Shown here piece after piece: positions 8,327 through 17,780 of a stretch of DNA of 64,000 bases. The stretch's first letter is position 1, and the number at the start of each line of letters is the position of its first letter. Location: the NCBI RefSeq assembly GCF_004000235.1, contig NZ_RCIO01000005.1, positions 62,001 to 126,000 on the forward strand, read 5' to 3'. The notes below the pieces were generated by a model. It saw only the letters and a program-made list of their open reading frames with translations, was not told the DNA's origin and searched no databases. The stretch is from Mesorhizobium sp. Z1-4. Its GTDB lineage: Bacteria > Pseudomonadota > Alphaproteobacteria > Rhizobiales > Rhizobiaceae. The translations under genes were made by a program, and so were the position numbers.

Positions 8327-9214
8327 ATGGCTCTCCAGAGCATGACTGGATTTGCTCGGGCAACGGGCGAGTTTCAGGAAACATCGATTGTGTGGGAACT
8401 GCGGTCGGTCAATGGCCGCGGGCTGGATGTCCGCCTGCGCCTGCCGGCGGGCCGCGAGGCGATGGAGCAGGCCATCCGGCAGGCTGTCCAGGCGAGGTTC
8501 GCGCGCGGCAATGTCCAGGCGACCCTGTCATTGTCCACTGCCGCCACCGCACTGCGGCCGGTCATCAACGAAACGCTGCTTGCCGAACTCGCAGCTCAGG
8601 CCAGGCGCTTGCAGCAGGAGCATGGTATTGAGCCGCCAAGTGCCGACGGTCTGCTGGCGCTGCGCGGTGTCATCGATATTCCCGAAGCCGCGGCTTCCGC
8701 CGAGGAGCGCGAGGCACTGGAAGCCGCGATCATCGGCGTCTTGAAAGAGGCGCTGGATGCGTTGGCCGATGCGCGCTCAAGCGAGGGCGACGCCCTGGGC
8801 GTGCTGCTGGGCGGCAACATGGATGCCATCGAACGGTTGGCCAAACAGGCCGAGGCGGATCCCTCGCGCGAGCCTGCTGCCATCCGCGTGCGCCTTGCCG
8901 AGCAGGTAACCCAGCTCCTGGGTGCGGCGAACCAGTTCGACGAGGCCCGGCTCCACGCCGAGGCAGCGTTCCTGGCCACGAAGGCTGATATCCGCGAGGA
9001 GATCGACCGCCTCTTCACCCACGTCGCTTCCGGCCGTGCACTGCTGGCCGCGGGCGGCCCCGCCGGCCGCAAGCTCGAGTTTCTGGCGCAGGAGTTCAAC
9101 CGGGAAGCAAACACGCTGTGCTCCAAGTCAAACGCCTCCTCTGTCACTGCGATCGGGCTTGAACTCAAGGCCGTGGTCGATCAGTTCCGGGAACAGGTTC
9201 AGAACCTCGAATGA
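8327..9214 (+). CDS. YicC family protein (putative endoribonuclease)
   Basis: A 295-residue protein with the two regions that define the family: N-terminal [14 protein letters not shown] and the C-terminal part with [23 protein letters not shown]. YicC of Escherichia coli has been reported as an RNase that destabilises a small RNA; whether this holds here is inferred from homology only. Its stop overlaps the start of gmk by four bases, a coupling common in proteobacteria. Family membership is secure. Confidence 0.93.
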   Translation: MALQSMTGFARATGEFQETSIVWELRSVNGRGLDVRLRLPAGREAMEQAIRQAVQARFARGNVQATLSLSTAATALRPVINETLLAELAAQARRLQQEHGIEPPSADGLLALRGVIDIPEAAASAEEREALEAAIIGVLKEALDALADARSSEGDALGVLLGGNMDAIERLAKQAEADPSREPAAIRVRLAEQVTQLLGAANQFDEARLHAEAAFLATKADIREEIDRLFTHVASGRALLAAGGPAGRKLEFLAQEFNREANTLCSKSNASSVTAIGLELKAVVDQFREQVQNLE

Positions 9215-9864
9215 ATACCGCCAGTGATCTGCCCTCAGCACAAATCCGCCGGCGCGGACTGATGCTGGTTCTTTCATCGCCCTCGGGCGCTGGCAAATCC
9301 ACGATCGCCCGCAATCTGCTCGACGGCGACAAGGGATTTGAACTCTCGATCAGCTACACCACGCGCCAGAGACGCGGCAGCGAGATCGACGGCGTTCATT
9401 ATCACTTCGTCACCCAGCGCGAATTCGAGCGCCTGCGCGACGATGACGCGCTTCTGGAGTGGGCGGAAGTCCACGGCAACCTTTATGCGTCCCCCCGTGA
9501 GCAGGCAGAGCGCGCGATGTCCTCAGGCCGCGACATGCTTTTCGACATCGACTGGCAAGGGGCCGACCAGCTGCGCGAAAAAATGCCCGCCGACATCGTC
9601 TCGGTGTTCATCCTGCCGCCGTCGATGGCCGAACTGAAGTCCAGGCTGCTGCGCAGGGCCGAAGACCAGGAGAAGGTCATCGAACAGCGGCTGTCGAATG
9701 CCCGCGCCGAAATCGAGCACTGGCGCAAATACGACTATGTCGTCATCAACGACGACCTGGACCGGGCATTCCATGCGGTGGAGTGCATTGTCGCTGCCGA
9801 ACGCCTGCGCCGCGACCGCCGCTCCGGCCTGTTCGATTTCGTCAATGGGCTGCTGGCCGAATAG
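9211..9864 (+). CDS. gmk: Guanylate kinase
   Basis: Gmk phosphorylates GMP to GDP with ATP in the cytosol. The 217-residue protein has the P-loop SPSGAGKST at residues 23-31, followed by the GMP-binding stretch [20 protein letters not shown] and the Walker B-like [11 protein letters not shown]. It is coupled to yicC by an ATGA overlap and converges on rsmA five bases later, with no room for a terminator between them. Confidence 0.97.
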   Translation: MNTASDLPSAQIRRRGLMLVLSSPSGAGKSTIARNLLDGDKGFELSISYTTRQRRGSEIDGVHYHFVTQREFERLRDDDALLEWAEVHGNLYASPREQAERAMSSGRDMLFDIDWQGADQLREKMPADIVSVFILPPSMAELKSRLLRRAEDQEKVIEQRLSNARAEIEHWRKYDYVVINDDLDRAFHAVECIVAAERLRRDRRSGLFDFVNGLLAE

Positions 9865-9869
9865 GCACG

Positions 9870-10703
9870 TTAACCGCGCAAGAGGTTTGCGAGTGCTGCA
9901 AACTCTTCCACCGACAGCGTTTCCGCCCGCCGTGTCGGGTCTATGCCGGCAGATGTGAGCAGTGCCTCTCCGCCGAGCGGTTTCAGGCTCTGCCGCAGCA
10001 TCTTGCGCCGTTGGCCGAAAGCGGCCTGTGTCAGGCGTTCCATGGCTTTCAGCTCGGCGGGTAGCGGCTTTTCCCGCGGCACCAGTCGGACGACGGCAGA
10101 AGTGACCTTGGGCGCCGGCGTGAACGCCTGAGGCGGAACATCGAACTGAATGTGTGCTTGCGTACGCCAGCCGGCGAGCACGCCCAGCCGGCCGTAGGCG
10201 CCGCTGCCTGGCTCGGCGGCGATGCGCTCCGCAACTTCCTTCTGAAACATCAGTGTCGCCGACTTCCAGAATGGCGGCCAGCTTTCGGTGGCGATCCAGC
10301 GTACCAGCAGCTCGGTTCCGATATTGTAGGGCAGGTTTGCCGCAATCCGCACCTCTGCATTGTCAGGTGCCAGCGCGGTGAAGTCGATTTTCAGCGCATC
10401 TCCCTCGATGATCTGCAGGCGGCCAGGATAATGCGCTGCGATCTCCTCCAGCGCGGCAATGCAGCGCCGGTCGCGTTCGATCGCAATCACATGTTTCGCG
10501 CCGTTGGCGAGCAGCCCGCGCGTCAGGCCGCCGGGGCCGGGGCCGACCTCGATCACCGTCGCGTCGTCCAAGGGCCCAGCCGCACGCGCGATTCTGCCTG
10601 TCAGATTGAGATCGAGCAGGAAGTTCTGGCCGAGTTCCTTGCGGGCTCTGAGCTCGTGGCGGGCAATCACCTCGCGCAGCGGCGGCAGGCCGTCGCCGCT
10701 CAT
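9870..10703 (-). CDS. rsmA: 16S rRNA dimethyladenosine transferase
   Basis: RsmA (KsgA) dimethylates two adjacent adenines near the 3' end of 16S rRNA during small-subunit assembly. The 277-residue protein has SAM motif [11 protein letters not shown] at residues 52-61, motif [10 protein letters not shown] at 123-130, and the N-terminal [10 protein letters not shown]. Its ATG overlaps the pdxA stop by four bases. It is the last gene of the lptF-lptG-lptD-surA-pdxA-rsmA run. Confidence 0.97.
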   Translation of the reverse strand: MSGDGLPPLREVIARHELRARKELGQNFLLDLNLTGRIARAAGPLDDATVIEVGPGPGGLTRGLLANGAKHVIAIERDRRCIAALEEIAAHYPGRLQIIEGDALKIDFTALAPDNAEVRIAANLPYNIGTELLVRWIATESWPPFWKSATLMFQKEVAERIAAEPGSGAYGRLGVLAGWRTQAHIQFDVPPQAFTPAPKVTSAVVRLVPREKPLPAELKAMERLTQAAFGQRRKMLRQSLKPLGGEALLTSAGIDPTRRAETLSVEEFAALANLLRG

Positions 10704-11734
10704 GTTGCGGTGCCCCGGTTTGCCGCCATTTCCGCGGCCATCTTCAAGGCCGCGATAAGACTGCTCGGCCGGGCGACGCCTTTGCCCGCTATGTCGAACG
10801 CGGTGCCGTGATCGGGCGATGTCCTGATGAACGGCAGGCCGAGCGTGACATTGACCGCATCGTCGAAGCCCAGCATCTTGGCCGGTATCAGCGCCTGGTC
10901 GTGATACATGCAGATCGCCGCATCGTAGCGCGCTCGCGCTTCGGCATGAAACATCGTGTCGGCGGGCAGGGGCCCGCGAACTGAAATTCCGGCCGCCGCC
11001 AACCGCTCAATCGCCGGAACGATGATCGTTTGGTCTTCGCCGCCCAATGCTCCATCCTCGCCCGCATGCGGATTGAGGCCCGAAACCGCCAGTCGAGGCG
11101 CGCGGATGCCGAAATCGCGCTGCAGGGCAGCGTGTACGATCTCCACGGTCTCGCCGATCGTTTCCGCCGACAGCAGGCGCGGCACATCGGCCAGCGGCAC
11201 ATGTATGGTCACGGGTACCGTGCGCAGCTCCGGGCCGGCAATCATCATCACCGGCCGCGCAGGGGTTCCGGAAGCGCGCTCGGCAAGATGGCCGAGATAT
11301 TCCGTGTGGCCGGGATAAGCAAAGCCCGCATCGTAGAGGGGCTTCTTCGCGATGGGGTTGGTCACGACTGCCGCCGCTAGCCCGTCGAGCGTCAGGCCTG
11401 CCGCGCGGTCGATGGCTTCGACAATTCCACCGGCATTTCGTTTGTCGGGAATGCCCGGCGTATCGGCAAATCTCGCATTCAGCGGCACGACCGGCAACGC
11501 GGCGCCAAACACCGCCACGGCTTCCTCGGGCCTGCATTCCGTGATCGTCACATCGTAGCCGCAGGCACGTGCACGTGCTGCCACCAGCGCCGGGTCGGCG
11601 AGCAGGAAGAATGGCGGCACGCCGGCCGGTGTGCGCTGAAGCCACGCCGCAGCGGCGATTTCGGGACCGATACCTGAAGGGTCTCCGCAGGTGAGCGCGA
11701 GCGGGCGCTCCCGCGGACGTTCCTGTTTGCTCAG
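10700..11734 (-). CDS. pdxA: 4-hydroxythreonine-4-phosphate dehydrogenase
   Basis: PdxA oxidises 4-phosphohydroxy-L-threonine in pyridoxal 5'-phosphate synthesis. The enzyme is recognised by [14 protein letters not shown] near the N-terminus, metal- and substrate-binding stretches [14 protein letters not shown] and [12 protein letters not shown], and the C-terminal [16 protein letters not shown]. No in-frame ATG, GTG or TTG gives a complete enzyme; the frame runs upstream through surA. The best start is CTG at 11734, which overlaps the surA stop as CTGA, mimicking the ATGA overlaps of its neighbours, and gives 344 residues. CTG starts are rare, so an unusual start or a sequence error is worth checking. 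Confidence 0.9.
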   Translation of the reverse strand: MSKQERPRERPLALTCGDPSGIGPEIAAAAWLQRTPAGVPPFFLLADPALVAARARACGYDVTITECRPEEAVAVFGAALPVVPLNARFADTPGIPDKRNAGGIVEAIDRAAGLTLDGLAAAVVTNPIAKKPLYDAGFAYPGHTEYLGHLAERASGTPARPVMMIAGPELRTVPVTIHVPLADVPRLLSAETIGETVEIVHAALQRDFGIRAPRLAVSGLNPHAGEDGALGGEDQTIIVPAIERLAAAGISVRGPLPADTMFHAEARARYDAAICMYHDQALIPAKMLGFDDAVNVTLGLPFIRTSPDHGTAFDIAGKGVARPSSLIAALKMAAEMAANRGTAT

Positions 11735-12663
11735 CGTTCTACGATCTGCGCTCGCTTGCGCAGCTCCGCCGTGTAGGTCGCGCCCAGAGCATCCTGCTGG
11801 TTGCCGCCCTTCTCCGCCTGTTCCTGCTGGTAGAGCAGTTGTGCAACCTTGTCGTCGGATGCCTGGCGCGTGCTGCAGATTAGCAGGAACTCGACGCCGC
11901 GCTCGGTCTCGATCGACGACGTTGCAGTACCGGACTGCGCCGCCTTCACCGGCTTCTCCCATTCGGGCGGAAGCTCCGGCTCCAGCACGCGTCCGAGGTC
12001 GCGAATGGAGACATCCAGCATGGTGGCAGCTACGGCACGCGAGGTGTCGCAACTGGTCATTTGCTGGCGCAGCGTCTGGGCTTCGCGCTTGCGGCGGCTC
12101 AGGATCGAGCGGCGCTCGCGCTCCGGCACCACAAGTATGACCTGCTGGAGCACATATTCGGTAGTCGACGGCTTCTGGCCGTCCTGCATCATCGCGCGTA
12201 CGGCATCGTCGATGTTCCGGTTCTCGGCCGAGCTGCGCTGCGAAACGGCCTGTCCCCAGCCCATCTGGGAACGAATGAAGGCCTTGAAGTGTTCCTTGGT
12301 CACGCCGGACTGGCCGAGAATGCCATCCATCTGCCGGACGCTCATTCCGTTCGACTTTGCGAAACGCTCATACGCGCTGTCGACCTGCTGGTTGGAAATG
12401 CTGATGCGCAGCCGGCGAACCTCCTGGTTCCGCAGCACCTGATCGATCATCTCGTCGGTGGCGATCTGCCGGATGTTGCCGCCGCGCTGCATCAGCCGCA
12501 GCATCGCTGTCCGTCGCTGGATGTCGTAGCTCGTGATCGGCTCTTTGTTGACGACATATTTGATCTCGGCCGACTGTACCGGGACGGACATAACAACGAA
12601 GCAGGCGGCGACCGTGAGCGCCACCACCGTTGCTCTGGAAAGCAGTCCTTTGAAAATCGTCAT
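11731..12663 (-). CDS. surA: SurA-like periplasmic chaperone/peptidyl-prolyl isomerase
   Basis: A 310-residue exported protein. The N-terminal signal peptide ([20 protein letters not shown], likely cleaved after about residue 31) is followed by the SurA N-domain pattern [13 protein letters not shown] and helices that would form the chaperone module. The remaining C-terminal part is a divergent parvulin-like region. SurA escorts outer-membrane proteins, including LptD, which is encoded just upstream. ATG 12663 is preceded by AGGAC; the frame is open to 12732 but that would put the promoter inside the gene. The stop overlaps the CTG of pdxA. The symbol is by family and context; whether isomerase activity is kept is uncertain. 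Confidence 0.85.
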   Translation of the reverse strand: MTIFKGLLSRATVVALTVAACFVVMSVPVQSAEIKYVVNKEPITSYDIQRRTAMLRLMQRGGNIRQIATDEMIDQVLRNQEVRRLRISISNQQVDSAYERFAKSNGMSVRQMDGILGQSGVTKEHFKAFIRSQMGWGQAVSQRSSAENRNIDDAVRAMMQDGQKPSTTEYVLQQVILVVPERERRSILSRRKREAQTLRQQMTSCDTSRAVAATMLDVSIRDLGRVLEPELPPEWEKPVKAAQSGTATSSIETERGVEFLLICSTRQASDDKVAQLLYQQEQAEKGGNQQDALGATYTAELRKRAQIVER

Positions 12664-12720
12664 GCGTCCTGTCCCATGTCCTCTGCCGGCGGCCAACGCG
12701 CCGATGCCCTCCTTGCAGCA

Positions 12721-12748
12721 ATTATAGGGCAAAAACTTGGCTTGAAAC
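12721..12748 (-). promoter_or_regulatory. Promoter for surA-pdxA-rsmA
   Basis: On the minus strand a perfect minus-10 TATAAT (plus 12721-12726) lies 16 bases from GTTTCA (plus 12743-12748), a weak minus-35. It sits in the only sizeable gap (about 110 bases) of the lptF-to-rsmA run and would start transcription some 50 bases before surA. This suggests that surA-pdxA-rsmA can be expressed apart from the lpt genes. Confidence 0.45.
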
Positions 12749-12774
12749 GATTGTTTTCGGCCGCAAACTTCCAG

Positions 12775-15144
12775 CTATCTTAACGAGAATGCGCCTGGGC
12801 TCACATCGCCCAGCGTGCGGAACGAAAGCTGAAGCGCGAACGAGGTATCCACCCGGCTCGTCGTCGAGCTGCGCGACTGGTTGGCCGAAAGAACGAACCG
12901 GAAGCACTCGTCATCATATGCAAAGCCGATGGAGTTGGTCAGCAGTTTGTTGGCTACGAAGTCGTACGTCGCGGACCCGAATACCTGCCAGAATTCGTGT
13001 ACCCGCGCAGACGCCGATGCTGTCAGCTGGTGCCGGTTGGCGGCGAAGCCGTAGAGCGGTTGCGCCTGAATGAAGGAGTACGTTCCGCCGACGGACACAT
13101 CCCCCACGCTCCCCGCCGCTTTCACGTCGATGCGCCGCAAGTCCAGCGTCGTTTCGTCGACGCGCGCTCCCACGGATGCCGCGCTTCCATTCGGTGCCGC
13201 GATACCCAGCATGCCGACATAGTCGGAGCGCGAGGTTTCCAGCCCGGAATAAGCGCCTGCATTCACGAGGTCGGGCGCGCCGAACGAATTGACGCCGGCC
13301 AGGTGGAACGACTGCCCGACCACGGCGTTTGCGGTCCAGCCGTTTGCGAATATGCCGGAATAGCGCAGCCCGACATTGGCCCGAACGCCGCCCTCGATCC
13401 GGTCATAGCCCGAGAACTTGTCGCGCTCGAAAAGTGTGGTCGCGTCGAACACCATGCTCTGCGCGTCTTCGTTGGCGATTCCGGCGCTCGCGACAAACGG
13501 TTCGTTGGGCCGCGCGAAAATCTGGCCGATCGGTTCGATCACATGCGAGGAGTTTTCGCTGGTGATGGCAAACGGCCAGCGGACTTCGAGGCCGGCGGTC
13601 GCCATGTAACGCAGATATGTGGAGCGGATGTCCGTTGCCACGGCCGCGCCATCTGCTGTCAGCCCGGCGATGGCCGTAGTTGCCGCCGCCGAAAGGTTCT
13701 GGAAAATGGCGTCGCCGCGTGCGTGCAGGATGGGGGTGACCACCAGCCCGCCCGGCGTGACGATATTGCGTTTCCACTCCGCCTCCGCCGTCAGGCGGGT
13801 CGCGGAGCCCTGAACGCCCGGGATGTTGGTATCGATAATGCCCGGCCGAACCGGCGCCGTCGGCGACGTGGAGAGTGCGCTTCGCCTGACGCTCTGAACA
13901 TTGATGTCGATATTGATCTCGCCGCCGGCAACGGCCATGTCGGGCGTATAGGAATAATCCAGTATCGGCAGCACCCAGGGCTGCGCCTCGTTGCTTCCAG
14001 CAGGTGCGGATTCCTGAACCTGGAAGCGCATCACGCGGAGGTCGAAATTGTTCCTGCCGTTGAGCCCGGTCAGGTAGATCTGATCCCGCTTCACGCTGTC
14101 GTTGAAGCCGGCGATGCCATAGGTAGCGGCAAAGTTCTTGTCGCTCTGGACAAGGATATCCCAGCCGAATGCCCAGCGCGGGTTGATCTGGAAGTGGCCT
14201 CTGGTGCCGATCATGGCGCGCATCCGCTGCGCCGCGTCCACCGTTCCGGCTGTAAACTGGCTTGGCTGCAGCTGGTAGATACCCGCCACCTTGACGCTGT
14301 ATTCGCCGTTATTGAAGCGCTGGCGCCACTCCGCTTCGCCCAGGAAGCCCTGTTTCGTGTAACCGTGAAGCGTCGTAGTCAGATCGTAGCTCGGCGACAA
14401 AGCCCAGTAATAGGGAATGCTGGCGCCGAAGCCGAGCGTGCTGCTCCATTTCGGTGTCGGAAACAGGAAGCCGGATTTCCGCTTCACCGTATGGTCGGGA
14501 ATTTCAAACGCCGGGAAAAATGCGATCGGCAGGCCGAACAGCTCCATCGTGGGGCGCACGAAATAGATCGTCTTCTTCTTCTTGTTCCAGATGATCGTTG
14601 ACGAGCGAATACGCCACAGCGGCGGCTTTTCGGGGTTGTCCTCGCAAGGTTCGCAGGCGGTATAGACGCCGTTGTTGAAACGCGTCACATCTTCGCTCTG
14701 CTGTTCCGCGCTTTCCGAGGCGAAATAGGTCTTGTCGGTCGTTTCGATGCGCAACGCGTTGACGAAGCCGGTACGCAGATTGTCGGTGACGTCGATTTCT
14801 TCCGCGAAGCTCTTGTTGCCTTCGCGGTCGACCATCTGCACATTGCCGTAGGCAACGAGCCGCTTGCTCTCACGGTAGAAGCTCACCCGCTGTGCGACGA
14901 GCCGGATGCCGTTGTAGTCGATCCGTACATTGCCGGCGGCCGTAACCACGCCGGCGTCGTTGTCATAGGTCAGGGTGTCGGCTTCGAGCAGCATCTGCCC
15001 GTTGGTTTCGGCAGGCCCGCCAAGGCTCTGGGCGACGGTCGGGGAGGCGGGCGCTACGGCAATGACCGTGCCCGCAACAAGCACAGCCGCCAGCGCACGA
15101 AGCGTGCCGGTCGCAAATCGACGTCCGGTGGACGCGATTCCCAC
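12775..15144 (-). CDS. lptD: LPS assembly outer-membrane protein LptD
   Basis: LptD, with LptE, inserts lipopolysaccharide into the outer leaflet. The 789-residue protein has a signal peptide (TLRALAAVLVAGTVIAVAP, ending near PTVAQS), an N-terminal LptA-like jelly-roll (LLEADTLTYDNDAGVVTAAG, then GIRLVAQRVSFY) and a long C-terminal beta-barrel. Cysteines at CEPCED and DDECFRF could form the disulfides needed for maturation. GTG 15144 was chosen: it overlaps the lptG stop by one base and has GGAGG seven bases upstream. Being in one run with lptF, lptG and surA puts transport bridge, translocon and folding chaperone together. Confidence 0.95.
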   Translation of the reverse strand: MGIASTGRRFATGTLRALAAVLVAGTVIAVAPASPTVAQSLGGPAETNGQMLLEADTLTYDNDAGVVTAAGNVRIDYNGIRLVAQRVSFYRESKRLVAYGNVQMVDREGNKSFAEEIDVTDNLRTGFVNALRIETTDKTYFASESAEQQSEDVTRFNNGVYTACEPCEDNPEKPPLWRIRSSTIIWNKKKKTIYFVRPTMELFGLPIAFFPAFEIPDHTVKRKSGFLFPTPKWSSTLGFGASIPYYWALSPSYDLTTTLHGYTKQGFLGEAEWRQRFNNGEYSVKVAGIYQLQPSQFTAGTVDAAQRMRAMIGTRGHFQINPRWAFGWDILVQSDKNFAATYGIAGFNDSVKRDQIYLTGLNGRNNFDLRVMRFQVQESAPAGSNEAQPWVLPILDYSYTPDMAVAGGEINIDINVQSVRRSALSTSPTAPVRPGIIDTNIPGVQGSATRLTAEAEWKRNIVTPGGLVVTPILHARGDAIFQNLSAAATTAIAGLTADGAAVATDIRSTYLRYMATAGLEVRWPFAITSENSSHVIEPIGQIFARPNEPFVASAGIANEDAQSMVFDATTLFERDKFSGYDRIEGGVRANVGLRYSGIFANGWTANAVVGQSFHLAGVNSFGAPDLVNAGAYSGLETSRSDYVGMLGIAAPNGSAASVGARVDETTLDLRRIDVKAAGSVGDVSVGGTYSFIQAQPLYGFAANRHQLTASASARVHEFWQVFGSATYDFVANKLLTNSIGFAYDDECFRFVLSANQSRSSTTSRVDTSFALQLSFRTLGDVSPGAFSLR

Positions 15145-16232
15145 TATCCGTCCTCCGTATACAGCAGGAATGTCACCCCAAAGAACAACGCCAAGACCAC
15201 CGGTACCCACGCAGCGACGGCCGGCGCAATGAATCCCACATTGCCAAACGCAGTCGACACAATCAGTGCGACATAAAGCAGAAAGCCCGCCAGTATTCCA
15301 CCCAGAATCATGGAAGTCAGCTGCCCCATCCGGCTATAGCGAAGTGTGACCGTCGCGGCCACCAGTGTCATTGCCATCATCAGTGCCGGAAGCGCAATAA
15401 GTGAATGAAAATGCATTGCAAACCGGTACGCCGGAATGCCCAGTGCGTTGGCAACGGCAATTTTGCGGGGCAGCTCGTAAACCGGGATTGTCAGGTGGTC
15501 CGCAAACCGCTCCTCGACATATTCCGGCCGCAGCTCCGATTTGATCGAAACGGTCGGCACCTGCTCGGCCTGACTGTCGGTGCTCGTCTTGCGCACATTG
15601 TTCAGGATCCACGCCCCCTCGCTCAGGGTGGCCGAACGCGCATCGTAGCGAGCGACCAGGTTTCCCTCATTGTCGAAGCGCAGGAACACGGCATCACCGA
15701 GCAACATGCCGCGATTGGCCGTCTGTCCGGCACCGATGATGGTCACGCCCTCGTCGGTCGTCTGGCTGAGCCAGGGGCGGTCCGGCGCATCGCTGCTCGG
15801 TGTGCCGTAACCCCGGAACGTCGCCTCCAGCACTTTGACCTGCTCGATGCAATAGGCCGAAATCGGATTGAGGATCGCAACCGAAAGGCCGCCCACAACA
15901 AGCGAGGCAACGCACAGCGGTGCCAGAAACTGCCAGGCTGAAAGCCCGCTTGCTCGTGCAATCACAAGCTCCGAGCGGCGGTTCAGGCTGTACAGCGCAG
16001 CCATGGCGGCGAACAGCGTCACCATCGGCCACACAAGCATGGTGATGAAGGGCAGCCGCATGGCGGAGAAATACATGCCCGACAGGGTCGTATAACCTTC
16101 AATGCCGCCGGCACGCCGCGCATATTCGGTGAAATCGACCAGGAAAACGACGACAAGGATCCCGAACAGCACCTGGGCAAGGGTCAGCAGGTAGCGTTTG
16201 GTCAGATAGGCCCAAAGGGTGACGCCGGTCAT
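15144..16232 (-). CDS. lptG: LPS export ABC transporter permease LptG
   Basis: LptG and LptF form the inner-membrane permease that extracts lipopolysaccharide, powered by LptB (not in this window). The 362-residue protein has three N-terminal and three C-terminal membrane segments around a large periplasmic beta-jellyroll (about residues 120-265). Landmarks are NRRSELVIARASGLSAWQFL at the coupling helix and the C-terminal HSLIALPALMMAMTL. It is joined to lptF by an ATGA overlap and to lptD by a one-base overlap. Confidence 0.95.
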   Translation of the reverse strand: MTGVTLWAYLTKRYLLTLAQVLFGILVVVFLVDFTEYARRAGGIEGYTTLSGMYFSAMRLPFITMLVWPMVTLFAAMAALYSLNRRSELVIARASGLSAWQFLAPLCVASLVVGGLSVAILNPISAYCIEQVKVLEATFRGYGTPSSDAPDRPWLSQTTDEGVTIIGAGQTANRGMLLGDAVFLRFDNEGNLVARYDARSATLSEGAWILNNVRKTSTDSQAEQVPTVSIKSELRPEYVEERFADHLTIPVYELPRKIAVANALGIPAYRFAMHFHSLIALPALMMAMTLVAATVTLRYSRMGQLTSMILGGILAGFLLYVALIVSTAFGNVGFIAPAVAAWVPVVLALFFGVTFLLYTEDG

Positions 16233-17434
16233 TGTCCGCCCTCGGCATGTGTGGGCTGTCGGCGTGTGAAACGTCCGAGCATGCCCGCCAGGGCCGCAAC
16301 CAGCGATCCGATCCGCGCGAAAATTTCGATCATGAACTTGGGAAATCTGAGCGAACGGCCGGTGAAGACGAGGGCAAAAAGGGTGGCGATTGCAGCAAGG
16401 GGCAGGGCGTAGGCTGCAACTGCGAAGACGGGGCTTACGCCTGCGCGGCTGACGGCAAGGAAACCGCCGACGCGCAGCAGAATCGCCAGCAGCGCACCGA
16501 GCGCTATCTGCGCCGGCTGTTCCTGCCGCTGTGTGCGGGCCGCGCCGGCGAAAAACACCGCGATCAGGCCGAAAAGCAGCGGGTACAGCCAGTCGGTATT
16601 GCGCCTGTGCAGCTCGGCACTCAGCTCCTGGGCATATTTTGCATCGATGTCGGCCGTGTTCAGCAATGCGATGATGCCTGGTGTGTACAGCTCTTCCGGT
16701 TCGCTGCCCGTTCGCGCGCCGGATACGGAAAATTCGGCCAGATCGAGAACCGTCGAGCCGTATGTGATGATCGACACGGCGCCATCGCTGCCGCTGCGCT
16801 GGTGTAGCTCGCCGTCGACAAGCGCCAGCAGCACCGCACCTTCATGGTTCAGCAGCTTGCCGCGCTTGGCATAGTAGATCAGCTCTGCTTGCGGATCGCG
16901 CGCGTCGATGATCAGCACCTTGCCGAATTCGCCGCCGGGTAGATCCTCCGATACCTGGATCCACATATTTTCCTGGATCTTGGAGAATGTGTGGGATTGC
17001 ACTGCTTTCCCGATCAGATCGGTCTGCGCGTTCACCAGAGTGTCGCGAAACTGACGGGTGGCCCAGGGTTCCAGCGTATGCAGCACCACCAATGTGGCGA
17101 GCGAGGTAAGGAGCGAGAGCATGAGGATGGGCCGTACCGTGCTGAAGGGTGCGCGGCCCGCGGCCTCCAGAACCACCAGTTCCGAATCGGAGTTCATCTG
17201 GTTCAGTGTGCGCATGGCGGCAAGCAGCAGCGCAAACGGTGTCACCAGTACAGCCATTGTCGGCATGAGAAGCAGGCCGACGGCCACAAAGCTGCCCATG
17301 GCGTCGCGTGACCTTGTCACCATGTCGATGAGCGGCAGCACCTGCGTTATCATGACCAGCGCCGTCGTGACGGCGAGCGTGATCACCGTCATCCAGAACA
17401 CTTTGCCGAACACGTAACGGGCAGCCAGCGTCAT
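16229..17434 (-). CDS. lptF: LPS export ABC transporter permease LptF
   Basis: Partner of LptG in the inner-membrane LPS extractor. The 401-residue protein shows the same plan: membrane segments near each end, periplasmic jellyroll between them, and the coupling region NQMNSDSELVVLEAAGRAPF. ATG 17434 (MTLAARYVFG) gives the family N-terminus; the open frame reaches 17545 without likely use. It opens the six-gene run towards rsmA and is divergent from pepA, a common arrangement in proteobacteria. A TATAGT minus-10-like hexamer lies about 100 bases upstream on this strand (plus 17532-17537), with only a weak minus-35. Confidence 0.94.
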   Translation of the reverse strand: MTLAARYVFGKVFWMTVITLAVTTALVMITQVLPLIDMVTRSRDAMGSFVAVGLLLMPTMAVLVTPFALLLAAMRTLNQMNSDSELVVLEAAGRAPFSTVRPILMLSLLTSLATLVVLHTLEPWATRQFRDTLVNAQTDLIGKAVQSHTFSKIQENMWIQVSEDLPGGEFGKVLIIDARDPQAELIYYAKRGKLLNHEGAVLLALVDGELHQRSGSDGAVSIITYGSTVLDLAEFSVSGARTGSEPEELYTPGIIALLNTADIDAKYAQELSAELHRRNTDWLYPLLFGLIAVFFAGAARTQRQEQPAQIALGALLAILLRVGGFLAVSRAGVSPVFAVAAYALPLAAIATLFALVFTGRSLRFPKFMIEIFARIGSLVAALAGMLGRFTRRQPTHAEGGQ

Positions 17435-17780
17435 ATGTCGCTTGCCGCCGCCGCGCGCAGCGCGTGCGCATTTCGATGTGGATACGCCAACTTCGTCACC
17501 AACCGGCCATCCGGCCCTTCCCGAACTCGTCACTATACGCGACAATTACCTAATGATCACCGAATGTTGCTGCCCTTTTTGAGTGTGCGGCGATTCAATC
17601 TTCCACACTGTTGCAAATCGGGGCCGGCGAGTCGCGCGCCACGCACCGCCTGCCGGTCACGTTCCTGTGCTTTTGGCAAAGCCGGAATGAAATCCGGCAC
17701 TGGCCCTTGCCTTCGCTGCCGAAAACACCAAGATCACGCTCGTCCCCGACACCCGAAATCTCTTCCCCTTTGGAGCATTC
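17435..17780. other. Divergent intergenic region lptF-pepA
   Basis: These 346 bases hold no convincing gene. They should contain the promoters for lptF (minus; possible minus-10 TATAGT at 17532-17537) and pepA (plus; no clear hexamers seen). A ribosome site GGAG lies just before the pepA ATG. The sequence from 17435 to 17500 is very GC-rich and the part around 17540-17610 is less so, as expected for a promoter zone. Confidence 0.5.

Noticed and set aside
12997-14601. A 534-codon plus-strand frame inside lptD
   Set aside because: Antisense to lptD; Arg-rich low-complexity translation and no plausible start context.
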